From assembly GCF_050876985.1 (NCBI RefSeq), contig NZ_JBPAPP010000001.1: a DNA stretch of 64,000 nt. One strand, given 5' to 3'. Made by a program: the position numbers and the translations under genes. The notes beneath the pieces are model-generated. The model was not told the origin of the DNA and searched no databases. It saw nothing but the letters and a program-made list of their open reading frames with translations. This DNA comes from Halopseudomonas sp002296055. Its GTDB lineage: Bacteria; Pseudomonadota; Gammaproteobacteria; Pseudomonadales; Pseudomonadaceae. Positions 34,130-42,717 of this stretch are shown piece by piece (position 1 is the stretch's first letter; every line of letters starts with the position of its first letter).

Positions 34130-35323
34130 ATGTCACTGCCCAGTCTGCGTCTCAAAGCCAATGCCGAACGGCGCATCCGCGCAGGGCACCTGTGGGTCTT
34201 CAGTAATGAAGTGGATACCGCGCAGACGCCGCTGACCGCCTTTGAGGCCGGCCAACAGGCGCAGCTCGAAACCAGCAGCGGCAAGCCCCTCGGGCTGGTG
34301 AGCATCAGCCCCAACAACCTGATCTGCGCGCGCCTGTTTGGTCGTGATACCGGCCACCTGCTCGACAAGTCTTTGCTGGTGCACCGCTTCAAGGTGGCGC
34401 TGAGCCTGCGCGAGCGCCTGTTCGACAAACCCTTCTATCGTCTGGTGTACGGTGAATCCGATCTGTTGCCGGGGCTGGTGGTGGACCGCTTTGGCGACTA
34501 CTTCGTGGTACAGATCGCCAACCCCGGCATGGAGCGGGTACGCGACGCCATCGTCGAGGCGCTGGTGCAGGTGTTCAAGCCGCAGGCGGTGCTGTTCAAG
34601 AACGACAGTGGCGCACGCAAGCTCGAAGGGCTGGAGTCCTATGTTGAGGATGCCTACGGCGTGATGCCGGACAAGGTGGCGCTGGAGGAAAACGGCGTGC
34701 GCTTTGAGGCGCCGGTACGCGACGGCCAGAAGACTGGCTGGTTCTACGATCACCGTGCTAACCGCGCTCGTCTGGCGCCCTATGTTGCCGGCAAGCGGGT
34801 GCTCGACCTCTATAGCTACATCGGTGGCTGGGGCGTGCAGGCGGCGGTGTTTGGTGCCAGTGAGGTGATGTGTGTCGACAGCTCGGCACCGGCGTTGGAT
34901 TGCGTCGAGGCCAATGCTGCACTGAATGGCGTAGCCGAGAAGATGGCCGTGGTCGAAGGGGGTGTGATGGCGGCCCTGCGTGAACTCAAGGGCGCCAACG
35001 AGCGCTTTGACGTGGTGATTGCCGATCCGCCAGCGTTCATCAAAAAGCGCAAGGACATCCGCAACGGCGAGGCCGCCTACCGCCGCCTCAATGAACAGGC
35101 CATGCGTCTGCTCAACAAGGACGGCATTCTGGTCTCGGCTTCCTGCTCTATGCACCTGGAGGAAGACCGCCTGCGCGACGCCCTGCTCGGCGCCAGCCGC
35201 CACCTGGATCGCAACCTGATCATCACCGAACGCGGCTTTCAGGGCGCCGACCACCCGCTGCACCCGGCGATTCCGGAGACCGGGTATATCAAGGCGTTGT
35301 TTTGCAGGGTTACGCCGGCGTAA
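34130..35323 (+). CDS. rlmI: 23S rRNA m5C1962 methyltransferase
   Basis: RlmI is a SAM-dependent enzyme that methylates C1962 of 23S rRNA. The 397-residue product has an N-terminal PUA domain (about 4-75, with RIRAGHLWVFSNEV), a central linker domain and a Rossmann methyltransferase domain (about 180-395) with the SAM loop LDLYSYIGGWGVQAA, DPPAF (D299) and the catalytic Cys in SASCSMHL. The ATG at 34130 has AGGAG upstream; the longer frame from 34010 runs through the promoter and hairpin and is rejected. Confidence 0.93.
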   Translation: MSLPSLRLKANAERRIRAGHLWVFSNEVDTAQTPLTAFEAGQQAQLETSSGKPLGLVSISPNNLICARLFGRDTGHLLDKSLLVHRFKVALSLRERLFDKPFYRLVYGESDLLPGLVVDRFGDYFVVQIANPGMERVRDAIVEALVQVFKPQAVLFKNDSGARKLEGLESYVEDAYGVMPDKVALEENGVRFEAPVRDGQKTGWFYDHRANRARLAPYVAGKRVLDLYSYIGGWGVQAAVFGASEVMCVDSSAPALDCVEANAALNGVAEKMAVVEGGVMAALRELKGANERFDVVIADPPAFIKKRKDIRNGEAAYRRLNEQAMRLLNKDGILVSASCSMHLEEDRLRDALLGASRHLDRNLIITERGFQGADHPLHPAIPETGYIKALFCRVTPA

Positions 35324-35333
35324 GGCGCCGGCG
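35313..35333. terminator. Hairpin between convergent rlmI and HAD genes
   Basis: CGCCGGCG repeats on both sides of TAAGG, giving an 8-bp stem; the rlmI stop codon is in the loop. It lies between convergent genes and could serve both, but there is no clear T run. Confidence 0.4.
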
Positions 35334-35344
35334 AGCTTCCAGCT

Positions 35345-35998
35345 TTAGCGCAAGCTGAGGATCTGCCAACCCTGCGCCTGTGCGTGTGCCCGCAAGGTGT
35401 CATCAGGGTCGACGGCGACGGGGTGGTCGACCATGCTCAGTAGTGGCAGGTCGTTGTGGGAGTCGCTGTAGAAGTAGCTGCCTTCCAGTGTGCGGTTGTT
35501 CTCCAGTAGCCAGCGCTCCAGTCGGGTGACCTTGCCGTCGCGGAAGCAGGGGATGTCGGTGGTGCGGCCGGTGTACTGACCGTTGGCGCGCTCGCACTCG
35601 GTGGCCAGCAGCAGGTCGATGCCCAGGTGGCGGGCAATCGGGCCAGTGATAAAGCGGTTGGTGGCGGTGATGATCATCAGGGTGTCACCGGCTTGGCGGT
35701 GCCGCTCGATCAGCGCCTGGGCCTTGGGCAAAACGATGGGCAGGATCTTTTCCTGCATAAATTGCTCATGCCAGGCGTACAGCTGGCCTTGCGGGTGCTC
35801 GCCCAGTAGTGCCAGACAGAAGTTCAGGTAGATCTGAATATCCAGCTTGCCGGCCAGGTAGTCGTTGAAAAACTGATCATTGCGCGCTTGATACTGCTCA
35901 GGGTCGACAATCCGGTGGGCAACGATAAATTCGCCCCAGGCGTGGTCGCTATCCCCGCCAAGCAGGGTGTTGTCGAGGTCAAAGATGGCAAGTGGCAA
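35345..35998 (-). CDS. HAD-family (HAD-IB, SerB-like) phosphatase
   Basis: This is a 217-residue phosphatase of the HAD-IB group. Motif I is FDLDNTLLGG with the nucleophile Asp and acid/base Asp, motif II is MIITATN, and motif III/IV are the lysine region and SDSHNDLPLL. Pseudomonads carry this gene beside rppH and ptsP; the substrate is not established. The start is probably the TTG at 35998 (MPLAIFDLD), with GGGAG about 8 bases upstream; an ATG at 36031 would add 11 residues. Confidence 0.85.
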   Translation of the reverse strand: MPLAIFDLDNTLLGGDSDHAWGEFIVAHRIVDPEQYQARNDQFFNDYLAGKLDIQIYLNFCLALLGEHPQGQLYAWHEQFMQEKILPIVLPKAQALIERHRQAGDTLMIITATNRFITGPIARHLGIDLLLATECERANGQYTGRTTDIPCFRDGKVTRLERWLLENNRTLEGSYFYSDSHNDLPLLSMVDHPVAVDPDDTLRAHAQAQGWQILSLR

Positions 35999-36142
35999 GG
36001 CAGCTCTCCCGGGCTGTGTAACAGGCTGCATAGGATAAAGCAGTCTGCGCGTATTTGCCCGCTCCCCTGCGGCGCTGACGGAATTGCCGCCCCGGCGTCC
36101 TTTGTGGAACAATGCGGAGCATACTGTAGAAGGATAGCGGCT

Positions 36143-36631
36143 GTGATTGACCCCGATGGTTTCAGACCCAATGTAGGCATCATCCTGACCAATGAGTTGG
36201 GGCAGGTGCTCTGGGCCAGACGCATCGGTCAAGACTCCTGGCAGTTCCCGCAGGGTGGCATTCAGCGTAACGAAAGCCCTGAGCAGGCGCTGTACCGTGA
36301 GTTGCACGAAGAAGTCGGCCTGTTTCCCGAAGATGTTGAAATCCTGGCCTGCACCCGTGGCTGGTTGCGCTACCGTTTGCCGCAGCGACTGATTCGCAGC
36401 CACTCGCAACCAGTCTGCGTCGGGCAGAAACAGAAGTGGTTTCTGCTGCGTCTGAAAAGCGAGGATGAGCGCGTGTGTATGACGCGCAGCGCAAAACCCG
36501 AATTCGACGGTTGGCGTTGGGTCAGCTACTGGTATCCTCTGGGGCAGGTTGTCCCTTTCAAACGTGATGTCTATCGCCGCGCCATGAAAGAACTGGCGCC
36601 GCGCCTGCTTTCCAGTCTACCGGGTAGTTGA
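36143..36631 (+). CDS. rppH: RNA pyrophosphohydrolase RppH
   Basis: RppH removes pyrophosphate from the 5' end of mRNAs and triggers RNase E decay. The 162-residue protein has an intact Nudix box (GGIQRNESPEQALYRELHEEVGL, residues 38-60) with the metal-binding REXXEE. It starts MIDPDGFRPNVGIIL, the normal RppH beginning, from the GTG at 36143 after AGGA. The frame is open further upstream, but those residues lie in the antisense of the HAD gene. ptsP follows immediately. Confidence 0.95.
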   Translation: MIDPDGFRPNVGIILTNELGQVLWARRIGQDSWQFPQGGIQRNESPEQALYRELHEEVGLFPEDVEILACTRGWLRYRLPQRLIRSHSQPVCVGQKQKWFLLRLKSEDERVCMTRSAKPEFDGWRWVSYWYPLGQVVPFKRDVYRRAMKELAPRLLSSLPGS

Positions 36632-38901
36632 TGATGCTCAACACGCTGCGCCGTATTGTCCAGGAGGTCAACTCTGCCAGAGATCTGGCAGCGGCTCTGG
36701 ACATTATTGTGCAGCGTGTGCGCGAGGCCATGGGCACGGAGGTGTGCTCGGTCTACCTGCTCAACCCGGAGATCAGCCGCTACGTGCTGATGGCCACTGA
36801 AGGTCTGAACAAGGACGCGGTCCGTGCCGTGACCCTGGGCACCAGCGAAGGCTTGATTGGCTACGTCGGCACCCGCGAGGAGCCGGTCAATCTGGAAGAC
36901 GCCGCCTCCCACCCCCGTTTCCGTTATTTTGCCGAGACTGGCGAAGAGCGCTTTGCCTCCTTTCTGGGTGTGCCCATCATTCACCACCGCCGGGTGATGG
37001 GGGTGCTGGTGGTGCAGCAGAAAGAGCGCCGCCAGTTCGACGAAGGTGAAGAAGCTTTCTTGGTGACCATGAGCGCCCAACTGGCCGGGGTGATTGCCCA
37101 TGCCGAGGCGACCGGTGCCATCGGGGGCCTGGGCTGGGGTGGCGAGGTGGTACAGGACACCCGCTTTGACGGCGTAGCTGGCGCGCCCGGCGTCGCCATC
37201 GGCCATGCGGTGGTGATTCTGCCACCGGCGGACCTGAAGTCCGTGCCTGACAAGCAGATAAAGGACATCGACGCCGAGATCGCGCTATTCCGGCGCGCGC
37301 TGGACGCTGTGCGGGCGGATATGCAGCAGCTGTCGAGCAAGCTGTCTTCGCAGCTGCGGCCCGAAGAGCTGGCGCTGTTTGACGTCTACCTGATGATGCT
37401 GGATGACGCGGCCCTGGGTAACGAGGTTATCAAGGTGATTCGCGGCGGCCAGTGGGCCCAGGGCGCGCTGCGTGAAGTGGTGCTGGCGCATGTCACCCGC
37501 TTTGAACTGATGGATGACCCTTACCTGCGTGAGCGTGCCGCTGACGTTAAGGACTTGGGGCGTCGCATCCTGGCCTACCTGCAGGAGGTTGGCCGTCAGG
37601 AACTGGTGTTCCCGGAACACACCATTTTGGTGAGTGAAGAGCTGTCGCCGGTGATGCTTGGCCAGGTGCCCAAGGAAAAGCTGGTCGGCCTGGTGTCGGT
37701 GCTCGGCTCCGGCAGCTCGCACGTGGCGATTCTGGCGCGCGCCATGGGTATTCCGACGGTGATGGGTGCGTTGGACCTGCCCTACACCCGGCTCGATGGT
37801 ATGGAGCTGATTGTCGACGGCAACCGGGGGGAGGGCTACTCCAACCCGTCTCCGGAGCTGCGGCGTCATTACCTTGAGCTGGTGCGCGAAGAGCGCGAGC
37901 TGGTGCAGGGGCTGGAGAAGCTGCGCGATGTGCCCTGCGTCACCCTGGATGGCCACCGCATGCCGTTGATGGTCAACACCGGTCTGCAGGCCGATGTGGC
38001 GCGCTCGCTTGACCGTGGTGCCGAGGGCGTTGGGCTGTACCGCACCGAAGTGCCCTTCATGATTCAGGATCGCTTCCCGAGCGAGAAGGAGCAGCAGGCT
38101 ACCTATCGGGAGCAGCTCGAAGCCTTTCATCCGCTGCCGGTCACCATGCGCTCGCTGGATGTGGGTGGTGACAAGGCGCTGACCTATTTTCCGATTGACG
38201 AAGCCAACCCTTTCCTCGGTTGGCGCGGTATCCGGGTAACGCTGGATCATCCCGAGATTTTTCTGGTGCAGACTCGCGCCATGCTCAAGGCCAGCCAGGG
38301 GCTGAATAACCTGCGCATCATGCTGCCTATGGTCAGCAGCCTGTTCGAGGTGGAAGAGGCGCTGCACCTGATCCATCGTGCCTACAGCGAAGTGCTGGAT
38401 GAAGGGGTGGATGTGCCCATGCCGCCGGTTGGCGTCATGATCGAGGTGCCAGCGGCGGTTTATCAGGCTCGCGAGCTGATCCAGATGGTGGATTTTCTGT
38501 CGGTTGGCACCAACGACCTGACCCAGTATCTGCTGGCTGTCGATCGCAATAACCCGCGGGTTGCAGACCTGTATCACTCGTTGCACCCCGCGGTGCTGCA
38601 AGCCCTGATCAAGGTGTCAACGGCCTGCCGCGAGGCTGGCAAGCCGATGAGCGTGTGCGGCGAAATGGCCGGTGACCCGGCCGCCGCCGTACTGCTGATG
38701 GCAATGGGTTGCGACGCGCTGTCGATGAACGCCACCAACCTGCCCAAGGTGAAATGGCTGCTGCGTCAGATCAAACTGACCGACGCCAAGGCGCTGCTGG
38801 ACGAGGTGATCGAGCTGGATAACCCGCATCTGGTGCTCAGCACCTTGCACCTGGCTCTGCGCCGCATGGGCTTGGGCAAGGTACTCAGCCAGCCGCGCTA
38901 G
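36631..38901 (+). CDS. ptsP: PtsP, enzyme I of the nitrogen phosphotransferase system
   Basis: PtsP autophosphorylates from phosphoenolpyruvate and passes phosphate to NPr and then PtsN. The 756-residue protein has an N-terminal GAF domain (about 1-150), an enzyme I N-terminal domain, the phosphohistidine loop GSGSSHVAILARAMGIPTVMG with H364, and the PEP-binding TIM barrel (about 430-740, with the catalytic Cys in SVCGEMAGDP). The start is the ATG at 36631, overlapping the rppH stop by one base; the next codon is also ATG and is an equally possible start. Confidence 0.95.
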   Translation: MMLNTLRRIVQEVNSARDLAAALDIIVQRVREAMGTEVCSVYLLNPEISRYVLMATEGLNKDAVRAVTLGTSEGLIGYVGTREEPVNLEDAASHPRFRYFAETGEERFASFLGVPIIHHRRVMGVLVVQQKERRQFDEGEEAFLVTMSAQLAGVIAHAEATGAIGGLGWGGEVVQDTRFDGVAGAPGVAIGHAVVILPPADLKSVPDKQIKDIDAEIALFRRALDAVRADMQQLSSKLSSQLRPEELALFDVYLMMLDDAALGNEVIKVIRGGQWAQGALREVVLAHVTRFELMDDPYLRERAADVKDLGRRILAYLQEVGRQELVFPEHTILVSEELSPVMLGQVPKEKLVGLVSVLGSGSSHVAILARAMGIPTVMGALDLPYTRLDGMELIVDGNRGEGYSNPSPELRRHYLELVREERELVQGLEKLRDVPCVTLDGHRMPLMVNTGLQADVARSLDRGAEGVGLYRTEVPFMIQDRFPSEKEQQATYREQLEAFHPLPVTMRSLDVGGDKALTYFPIDEANPFLGWRGIRVTLDHPEIFLVQTRAMLKASQGLNNLRIMLPMVSSLFEVEEALHLIHRAYSEVLDEGVDVPMPPVGVMIEVPAAVYQARELIQMVDFLSVGTNDLTQYLLAVDRNNPRVADLYHSLHPAVLQALIKVSTACREAGKPMSVCGEMAGDPAAAVLLMAMGCDALSMNATNLPKVKWLLRQIKLTDAKALLDEVIELDNPHLVLSTLHLALRRMGLGKVLSQPR

Positions 38902-38916
38902 CGGCGGCCGAGCCCG

Positions 38917-39672
38917 TTACGCCCACTCGCAGAGGCTTTCTCCGTCGGGCTGACCGAAGGGGCCAAAGCGTTTTTCAATCATGCTGATGCCACCGCCCTG
39001 GCTGATGCGCAGCAAGCTGCTGGCGCGGGTGCCGTACTCTCGGTTGCCGGTGATAAAGGCGGGGGCCAGCATCCGTTCCCACTCAAGACTGATGCCGGTG
39101 GCGGGCAACTGATCATCCGCATAGCTGCGGCTGTCGGCCAGCAGCGTCAGCAACTGCTCGCTGTCGGCATCCGGCGCTGCAGCAAGCGCCTCGCGCAGGG
39201 TACGGGTTTTCGGCCAGGGGCTGTCCAGGTCGGCGTTCGACAGGCCGTAGACGCCGGGCTCCAGTGCGCGGGGTTGACCATCCGAACTGTTGAGAAACCA
39301 CAACTCGCTGACGTCGCCGATGATCAGGTTGAAGCCGGCGTAGTCGTGCAGTTGTGCGGCCAATTGCTGCATAAAGGCGGCGGGCGTTTGATTGCCCTGC
39401 AAGAAATCCAGTGGCAGCTGGCCACGCGAGCGGGGCGCCTTGGCTGCGCCCGGTGCGCGAATGTTGGTGACGGCGGCAAAGCGACCGTCGCGGGTAGCGC
39501 CTAGCCAGGTGCCACCGGCCTCCAGGTCGCGACCGGCCAGCAGTTCGGGTTGTTCTTGGTCATCCCACCAGTCCAGCGGGCGGGTGGGGCGGCGGTGGAA
39601 CTCGTCACGGTTACCGATCAGGGTTAGACGGTGGTGCTTGGACATCTGCCAGGCAAAGGCAATCAAACACAT
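38917..39672 (-). CDS. NRDE-family protein (TANGO2-like)
   Basis: This is a 251-residue protein of the NRDE family, related to N-terminal nucleophile hydrolases; eukaryotic TANGO2 belongs here. The name-giving NRDE is present in LIGNRDEFHRRPTRPLDWW. The ATG at 39672 makes the protein begin MCLIAFAW, placing Cys at position 2 as in most members; a TTG three codons upstream is rejected. AAGGAG lies 11 bases before the ATG. The function in bacteria is unclear. It converges with ptsP (15 bases apart). Confidence 0.85.
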   Translation of the reverse strand: MCLIAFAWQMSKHHRLTLIGNRDEFHRRPTRPLDWWDDQEQPELLAGRDLEAGGTWLGATRDGRFAAVTNIRAPGAAKAPRSRGQLPLDFLQGNQTPAAFMQQLAAQLHDYAGFNLIIGDVSELWFLNSSDGQPRALEPGVYGLSNADLDSPWPKTRTLREALAAAPDADSEQLLTLLADSRSYADDQLPATGISLEWERMLAPAFITGNREYGTRASSLLRISQGGGISMIEKRFGPFGQPDGESLCEWA

Positions 39673-39813
39673 GCGGCTCAAGGCTCCTTCGTTGTTATAT
39701 CCGGAGTCTACCTGCTGTGGAGGCGCTAGTGCACGATGGCGGTGCGCTGACGGGGTGATTTCAGTAGACTAGGCGCTTTGCGCGTCAGGTCCGGCGGGTC
39801 GCCTGGGGGTGTT

Positions 39814-40596
39814 GTGGAGTTTCTGATTTATCTGGTGCTGGGCGGCTTTGCCGGCACGCTGGCGGGGCTGTTCGGCGTGGGTGGCGGCATGATCATCGTG
39901 CCGGTGCTGGTCTACAGCTTCTCGCTGCAGGGCATGAACTCCGAGGTGCTGACCCACATGGCAGTGGGGACATCGCTGGCGACCATCGTGTTTACCTCAA
40001 TCAACGCGATCCGTGCTCACCATAAGAAAGGTGCCGTGCGTTGGCACTTGTTTGCCTGGCTGACTGTCGGCATCGTGCTGGGTACGGTGCTGGGCGCGCT
40101 GACAGCCGCGCAAATCAGCGGGCCGCTGCTACAGAAGATCATTGGTGTATTCGCCATCTGTGTCGCTATTCAGATGGGCTTTAAGCTGCAACCCAAGGCG
40201 AGCCTGGGGGAGCCGGGTAAGCCCGTGCTTGGCGTGGCCGGCGGGGTGATCGGCTGGGCATCTGCCATCTTCGGTATTGGCGGGGGTTCGCTGACGGTGC
40301 CCTTTCTGGTCTGGCGCAGCGTGCCCATGCAGCAGGCGGTTGCTACCTCGTCAGCCTGCGGGCTACCGATTGCAGTGGCTGGCGCGTTGTCATTTATTGT
40401 TACCGGCTGGCATGCAACCGCACTGCCGTCATGGAGTCTGGGGTATGTGTATTTGCCGGCGCTGCTCGGCATTGCCGCCACCAGCATGTTGTTCGCCGGC
40501 TTTGGTGCGCGCCTGGCGCATCGGCTATCGCAGGATTTGCTAAAGCGGCTGTTCGCGTTGCTGTTGTTATGTGTTGGAATCAATTTTCTCGTCTAG
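39814..40596 (+). CDS. TauE/SafE-family membrane transporter
   Basis: This is a 260-residue polytopic membrane protein of the TauE/SafE (DUF81) family, with two repeated halves. Each begins with the signature glycine motif: GTLAGLFGVGGGMIIVPVL and GWASAIFGIGGGSLTVPFL. Members export sulfite, sulfoacetate or other organic anions; the substrate here is unknown. The start is GTG at 39814, after GGGGGT. It precedes lgt by 9 bases, as in other Pseudomonas. Confidence 0.9.
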   Translation: MEFLIYLVLGGFAGTLAGLFGVGGGMIIVPVLVYSFSLQGMNSEVLTHMAVGTSLATIVFTSINAIRAHHKKGAVRWHLFAWLTVGIVLGTVLGALTAAQISGPLLQKIIGVFAICVAIQMGFKLQPKASLGEPGKPVLGVAGGVIGWASAIFGIGGGSLTVPFLVWRSVPMQQAVATSSACGLPIAVAGALSFIVTGWHATALPSWSLGYVYLPALLGIAATSMLFAGFGARLAHRLSQDLLKRLFALLLLCVGINFLV

Positions 40597-40605
40597 GAAT
40601 AGAGC

Positions 40606-41400
40606 ATGCTGACCTACCCGCAGATTGATCCGGTTGCGCTGGCCATTGGCCCGCTGAAGATCCACTGGTACGGCCTGATGTACCTGATCGGCATTGGGGG
40701 TGCCTGGTGGTTGGCCAAGCGCCGACTGGCCGACTTCGATCCGACCTGGAGCAAGGAAACCCTGTCTGACCTGGTGTTCTGGGTGGCGCTGGGGGTAATT
40801 GCCGGCGGACGGTTGGGCTATGTCCTGTTCTACGACCTGGGCGCCTATATCGATAATCCGCTGCTGGTGCTGGAAATCTGGAAAGGCGGCATGTCCTTCC
40901 ATGGTGGCCTGCTGGGCGTGCTGCTGGCGCTGCTGTGGTTCTCGCGCAAGCACAACAAGCGCTTTTTTGAGCTGGTCGATTTTGTTGCGCCGCTGGTGCC
41001 GATTGGTCTGGGTGCCGGGCGCATCGGCAACTTCATCAACGCCGAGTTGTGGGGCAAGGCGACTGATCTGCCCTGGGCCATGGTATTCCCAACTGATCCG
41101 CAGCAGTTGGCACGCCACCCCTCGCAGCTGTATCAGTTTGCTTTGGAAGGGGTGGCGTTGTTCACCATCCTCTGGTTCTATTCGCGCAAGCCGCGGCCGA
41201 CCATGGCCGTTAGCGGCCTGTTTGCCATCTGCTACGGCTGTTTCCGCTTTGCCGTGGAGTTTGTCCGCGTGCCGGATGAACAGCTTGGCTATCTGGCCTT
41301 CGATTGGCTGACCATGGGTCAGCTACTCTGTATTCCCATGATTGTATTTGGCGCCCTGCTAATGGGGCTGGCCTACCGGCGTGAGGGGCGCACCGCATGA
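40606..41400 (+). CDS. lgt: Prolipoprotein diacylglyceryl transferase
   Basis: Lgt attaches diacylglycerol to the lipobox cysteine of prolipoproteins at the inner membrane. The 264-residue protein has seven predicted membrane segments and the family signature GAGRIGNFINAELWGK (about 138-153), plus SFHGGLLG near 103 and HPSQLYQ. It overlaps thyA by 4 bases (ATGA). The lgt-thyA-folA order is standard for pseudomonads. Confidence 0.96.
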   Translation: MLTYPQIDPVALAIGPLKIHWYGLMYLIGIGGAWWLAKRRLADFDPTWSKETLSDLVFWVALGVIAGGRLGYVLFYDLGAYIDNPLLVLEIWKGGMSFHGGLLGVLLALLWFSRKHNKRFFELVDFVAPLVPIGLGAGRIGNFINAELWGKATDLPWAMVFPTDPQQLARHPSQLYQFALEGVALFTILWFYSRKPRPTMAVSGLFAICYGCFRFAVEFVRVPDEQLGYLAFDWLTMGQLLCIPMIVFGALLMGLAYRREGRTA

Positions 41401-42191
41401 AACAATACCTCGACCTGATGCGCCACGTGCGCGAGAACGGCACCTTCAAGAGCGATCGCACTGGCACCGGCACCTACAGTGTGTTCGGCCACCAGATGCG
41501 GTTTGACTTGGCCGAAGGCTTCCCGCTGGTCACCACCAAAAAGTGTCACCTCAAGTCGATCATCCATGAGCTGCTGTGGTTCCTGCAGGGTGATACGAAC
41601 ATTCGTTACCTGAAGGAAAACGGCGTTTCCATCTGGGATGAGTGGGCGGATGAAAAGGGTGACTTGGGCCCGGTGTATGGCTACCAGTGGCGCAGCTGGC
41701 CGGCGCCCAATGGCGAGTCTATTGACCAGATCAGCAAGCTGATCGCCATGATCAAAAGCAACCCGGATTCACGGCGTCTGATCGTGTCGGCCTGGAACCC
41801 GGCGCTGGTCGACCAGATGGCGCTGCCGCCCTGTCATGCGCTGTTCCAGTTCTATGTGGCTGACGGCAAGCTGAGCTGCCAGCTGTATCAGCGCTCGGCC
41901 GATATCTTCCTCGGTGTGCCGTTCAACATTGCCAGCTACGCGCTGCTGACGCTGATGGTGGCGCAGGTCTGCGACCTGCAGCCGGGCGAGTTCATCTGGA
42001 CCGGTGGTGACTGCCACCTGTACGCCAACCACATCGAGCAGACCGACCTGCAGCTGACGCGCGAGCCGCTGCCGCTGCCGACCATGCAGCTCAATCCCGA
42101 GGTGCGTGACCTCTTTGCCTTCCGCTTTGAAGACTTCGAGTTGCAGGGCTATCAAGCGCACCCGCACATCAAGGCGCCGGTGGCGGTATGA
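41397..42191 (+). CDS. thyA: Thymidylate synthase
   Basis: ThyA methylates dUMP to dTMP with 5,10-methylene-THF, producing dihydrofolate. The 264 residues equal the E. coli length, with the nucleophile at C146 in ALPPCHALFQFYV, RSADIFLGVPFNIASYA, and the conserved C-terminal PVAV. It is coupled by ATGA overlaps to lgt before and folA after; FolA recycles its dihydrofolate product. Confidence 0.97.
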   Translation: MKQYLDLMRHVRENGTFKSDRTGTGTYSVFGHQMRFDLAEGFPLVTTKKCHLKSIIHELLWFLQGDTNIRYLKENGVSIWDEWADEKGDLGPVYGYQWRSWPAPNGESIDQISKLIAMIKSNPDSRRLIVSAWNPALVDQMALPPCHALFQFYVADGKLSCQLYQRSADIFLGVPFNIASYALLTLMVAQVCDLQPGEFIWTGGDCHLYANHIEQTDLQLTREPLPLPTMQLNPEVRDLFAFRFEDFELQGYQAHPHIKAPVAV

Positions 42192-42697
42192 GTGAGGTCA
42201 AACTGGCGCTGATCGCGGCCATGGCGCGCAATCGAGTGATCGGCCGTGACAACGCCATGCCCTGGCACCTGCCCGAAGACCTGCGCTACTTCAAGGCAAT
42301 GACTCTGGGCAAGCCGATTGTCATGGGCCGCAAGACCTTTGACTCGCTGGGGCGTCCCTTGCCGGGGCGCACCAATATCGTGGTCTCGCGTCAGCCGGAC
42401 CTGAGGCTTGAAGGCGCGCAGGTGTTTGCGTCGATCGACGCCGCGCTGGATGCTGCCCGCCAGCAGGCGCAGGTCGATGGGGTTGATGAGGTGATGGTGA
42501 TTGGTGGCGATAACCTCTATCGCCAGACTCTGGAGCGTGCCGATCGCATCTATCTGACCCGCATTGAGTCAGAGCCTGAGGGCGATGCCTGGTTTCCGGC
42601 CTTTGACGAGCAAGCCTGGGCCGTGGTCAGCGAGCGAGCGGTGGCCGCCGGCGACGGCTATCCAGCGCATGTCTATCAGGTGCTTGAGCGGCGCTGA
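42188..42697 (+). CDS. folA: Dihydrofolate reductase
   Basis: FolA reduces dihydrofolate to tetrahydrofolate with NADPH. The 169-residue protein has the usual motifs: AAMARNRVIGRDNAMPWHLPEDL (with the active-site Asp/Glu pair region, here LPEDL), GRKTFDSLGRPLPGRTN and VIGGDNLYRQTL. In the canonical Toho/E. coli alignment the catalytic acid is the one in the LPxDL segment; LPEDL retains it. It shares a 4-base overlap with thyA. Confidence 0.95.
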   Translation: MSEVKLALIAAMARNRVIGRDNAMPWHLPEDLRYFKAMTLGKPIVMGRKTFDSLGRPLPGRTNIVVSRQPDLRLEGAQVFASIDAALDAARQQAQVDGVDEVMVIGGDNLYRQTLERADRIYLTRIESEPEGDAWFPAFDEQAWAVVSERAVAAGDGYPAHVYQVLERR

Positions 42698-42717
42698 CCG
42701 CGTCGCCACGCAGGCTG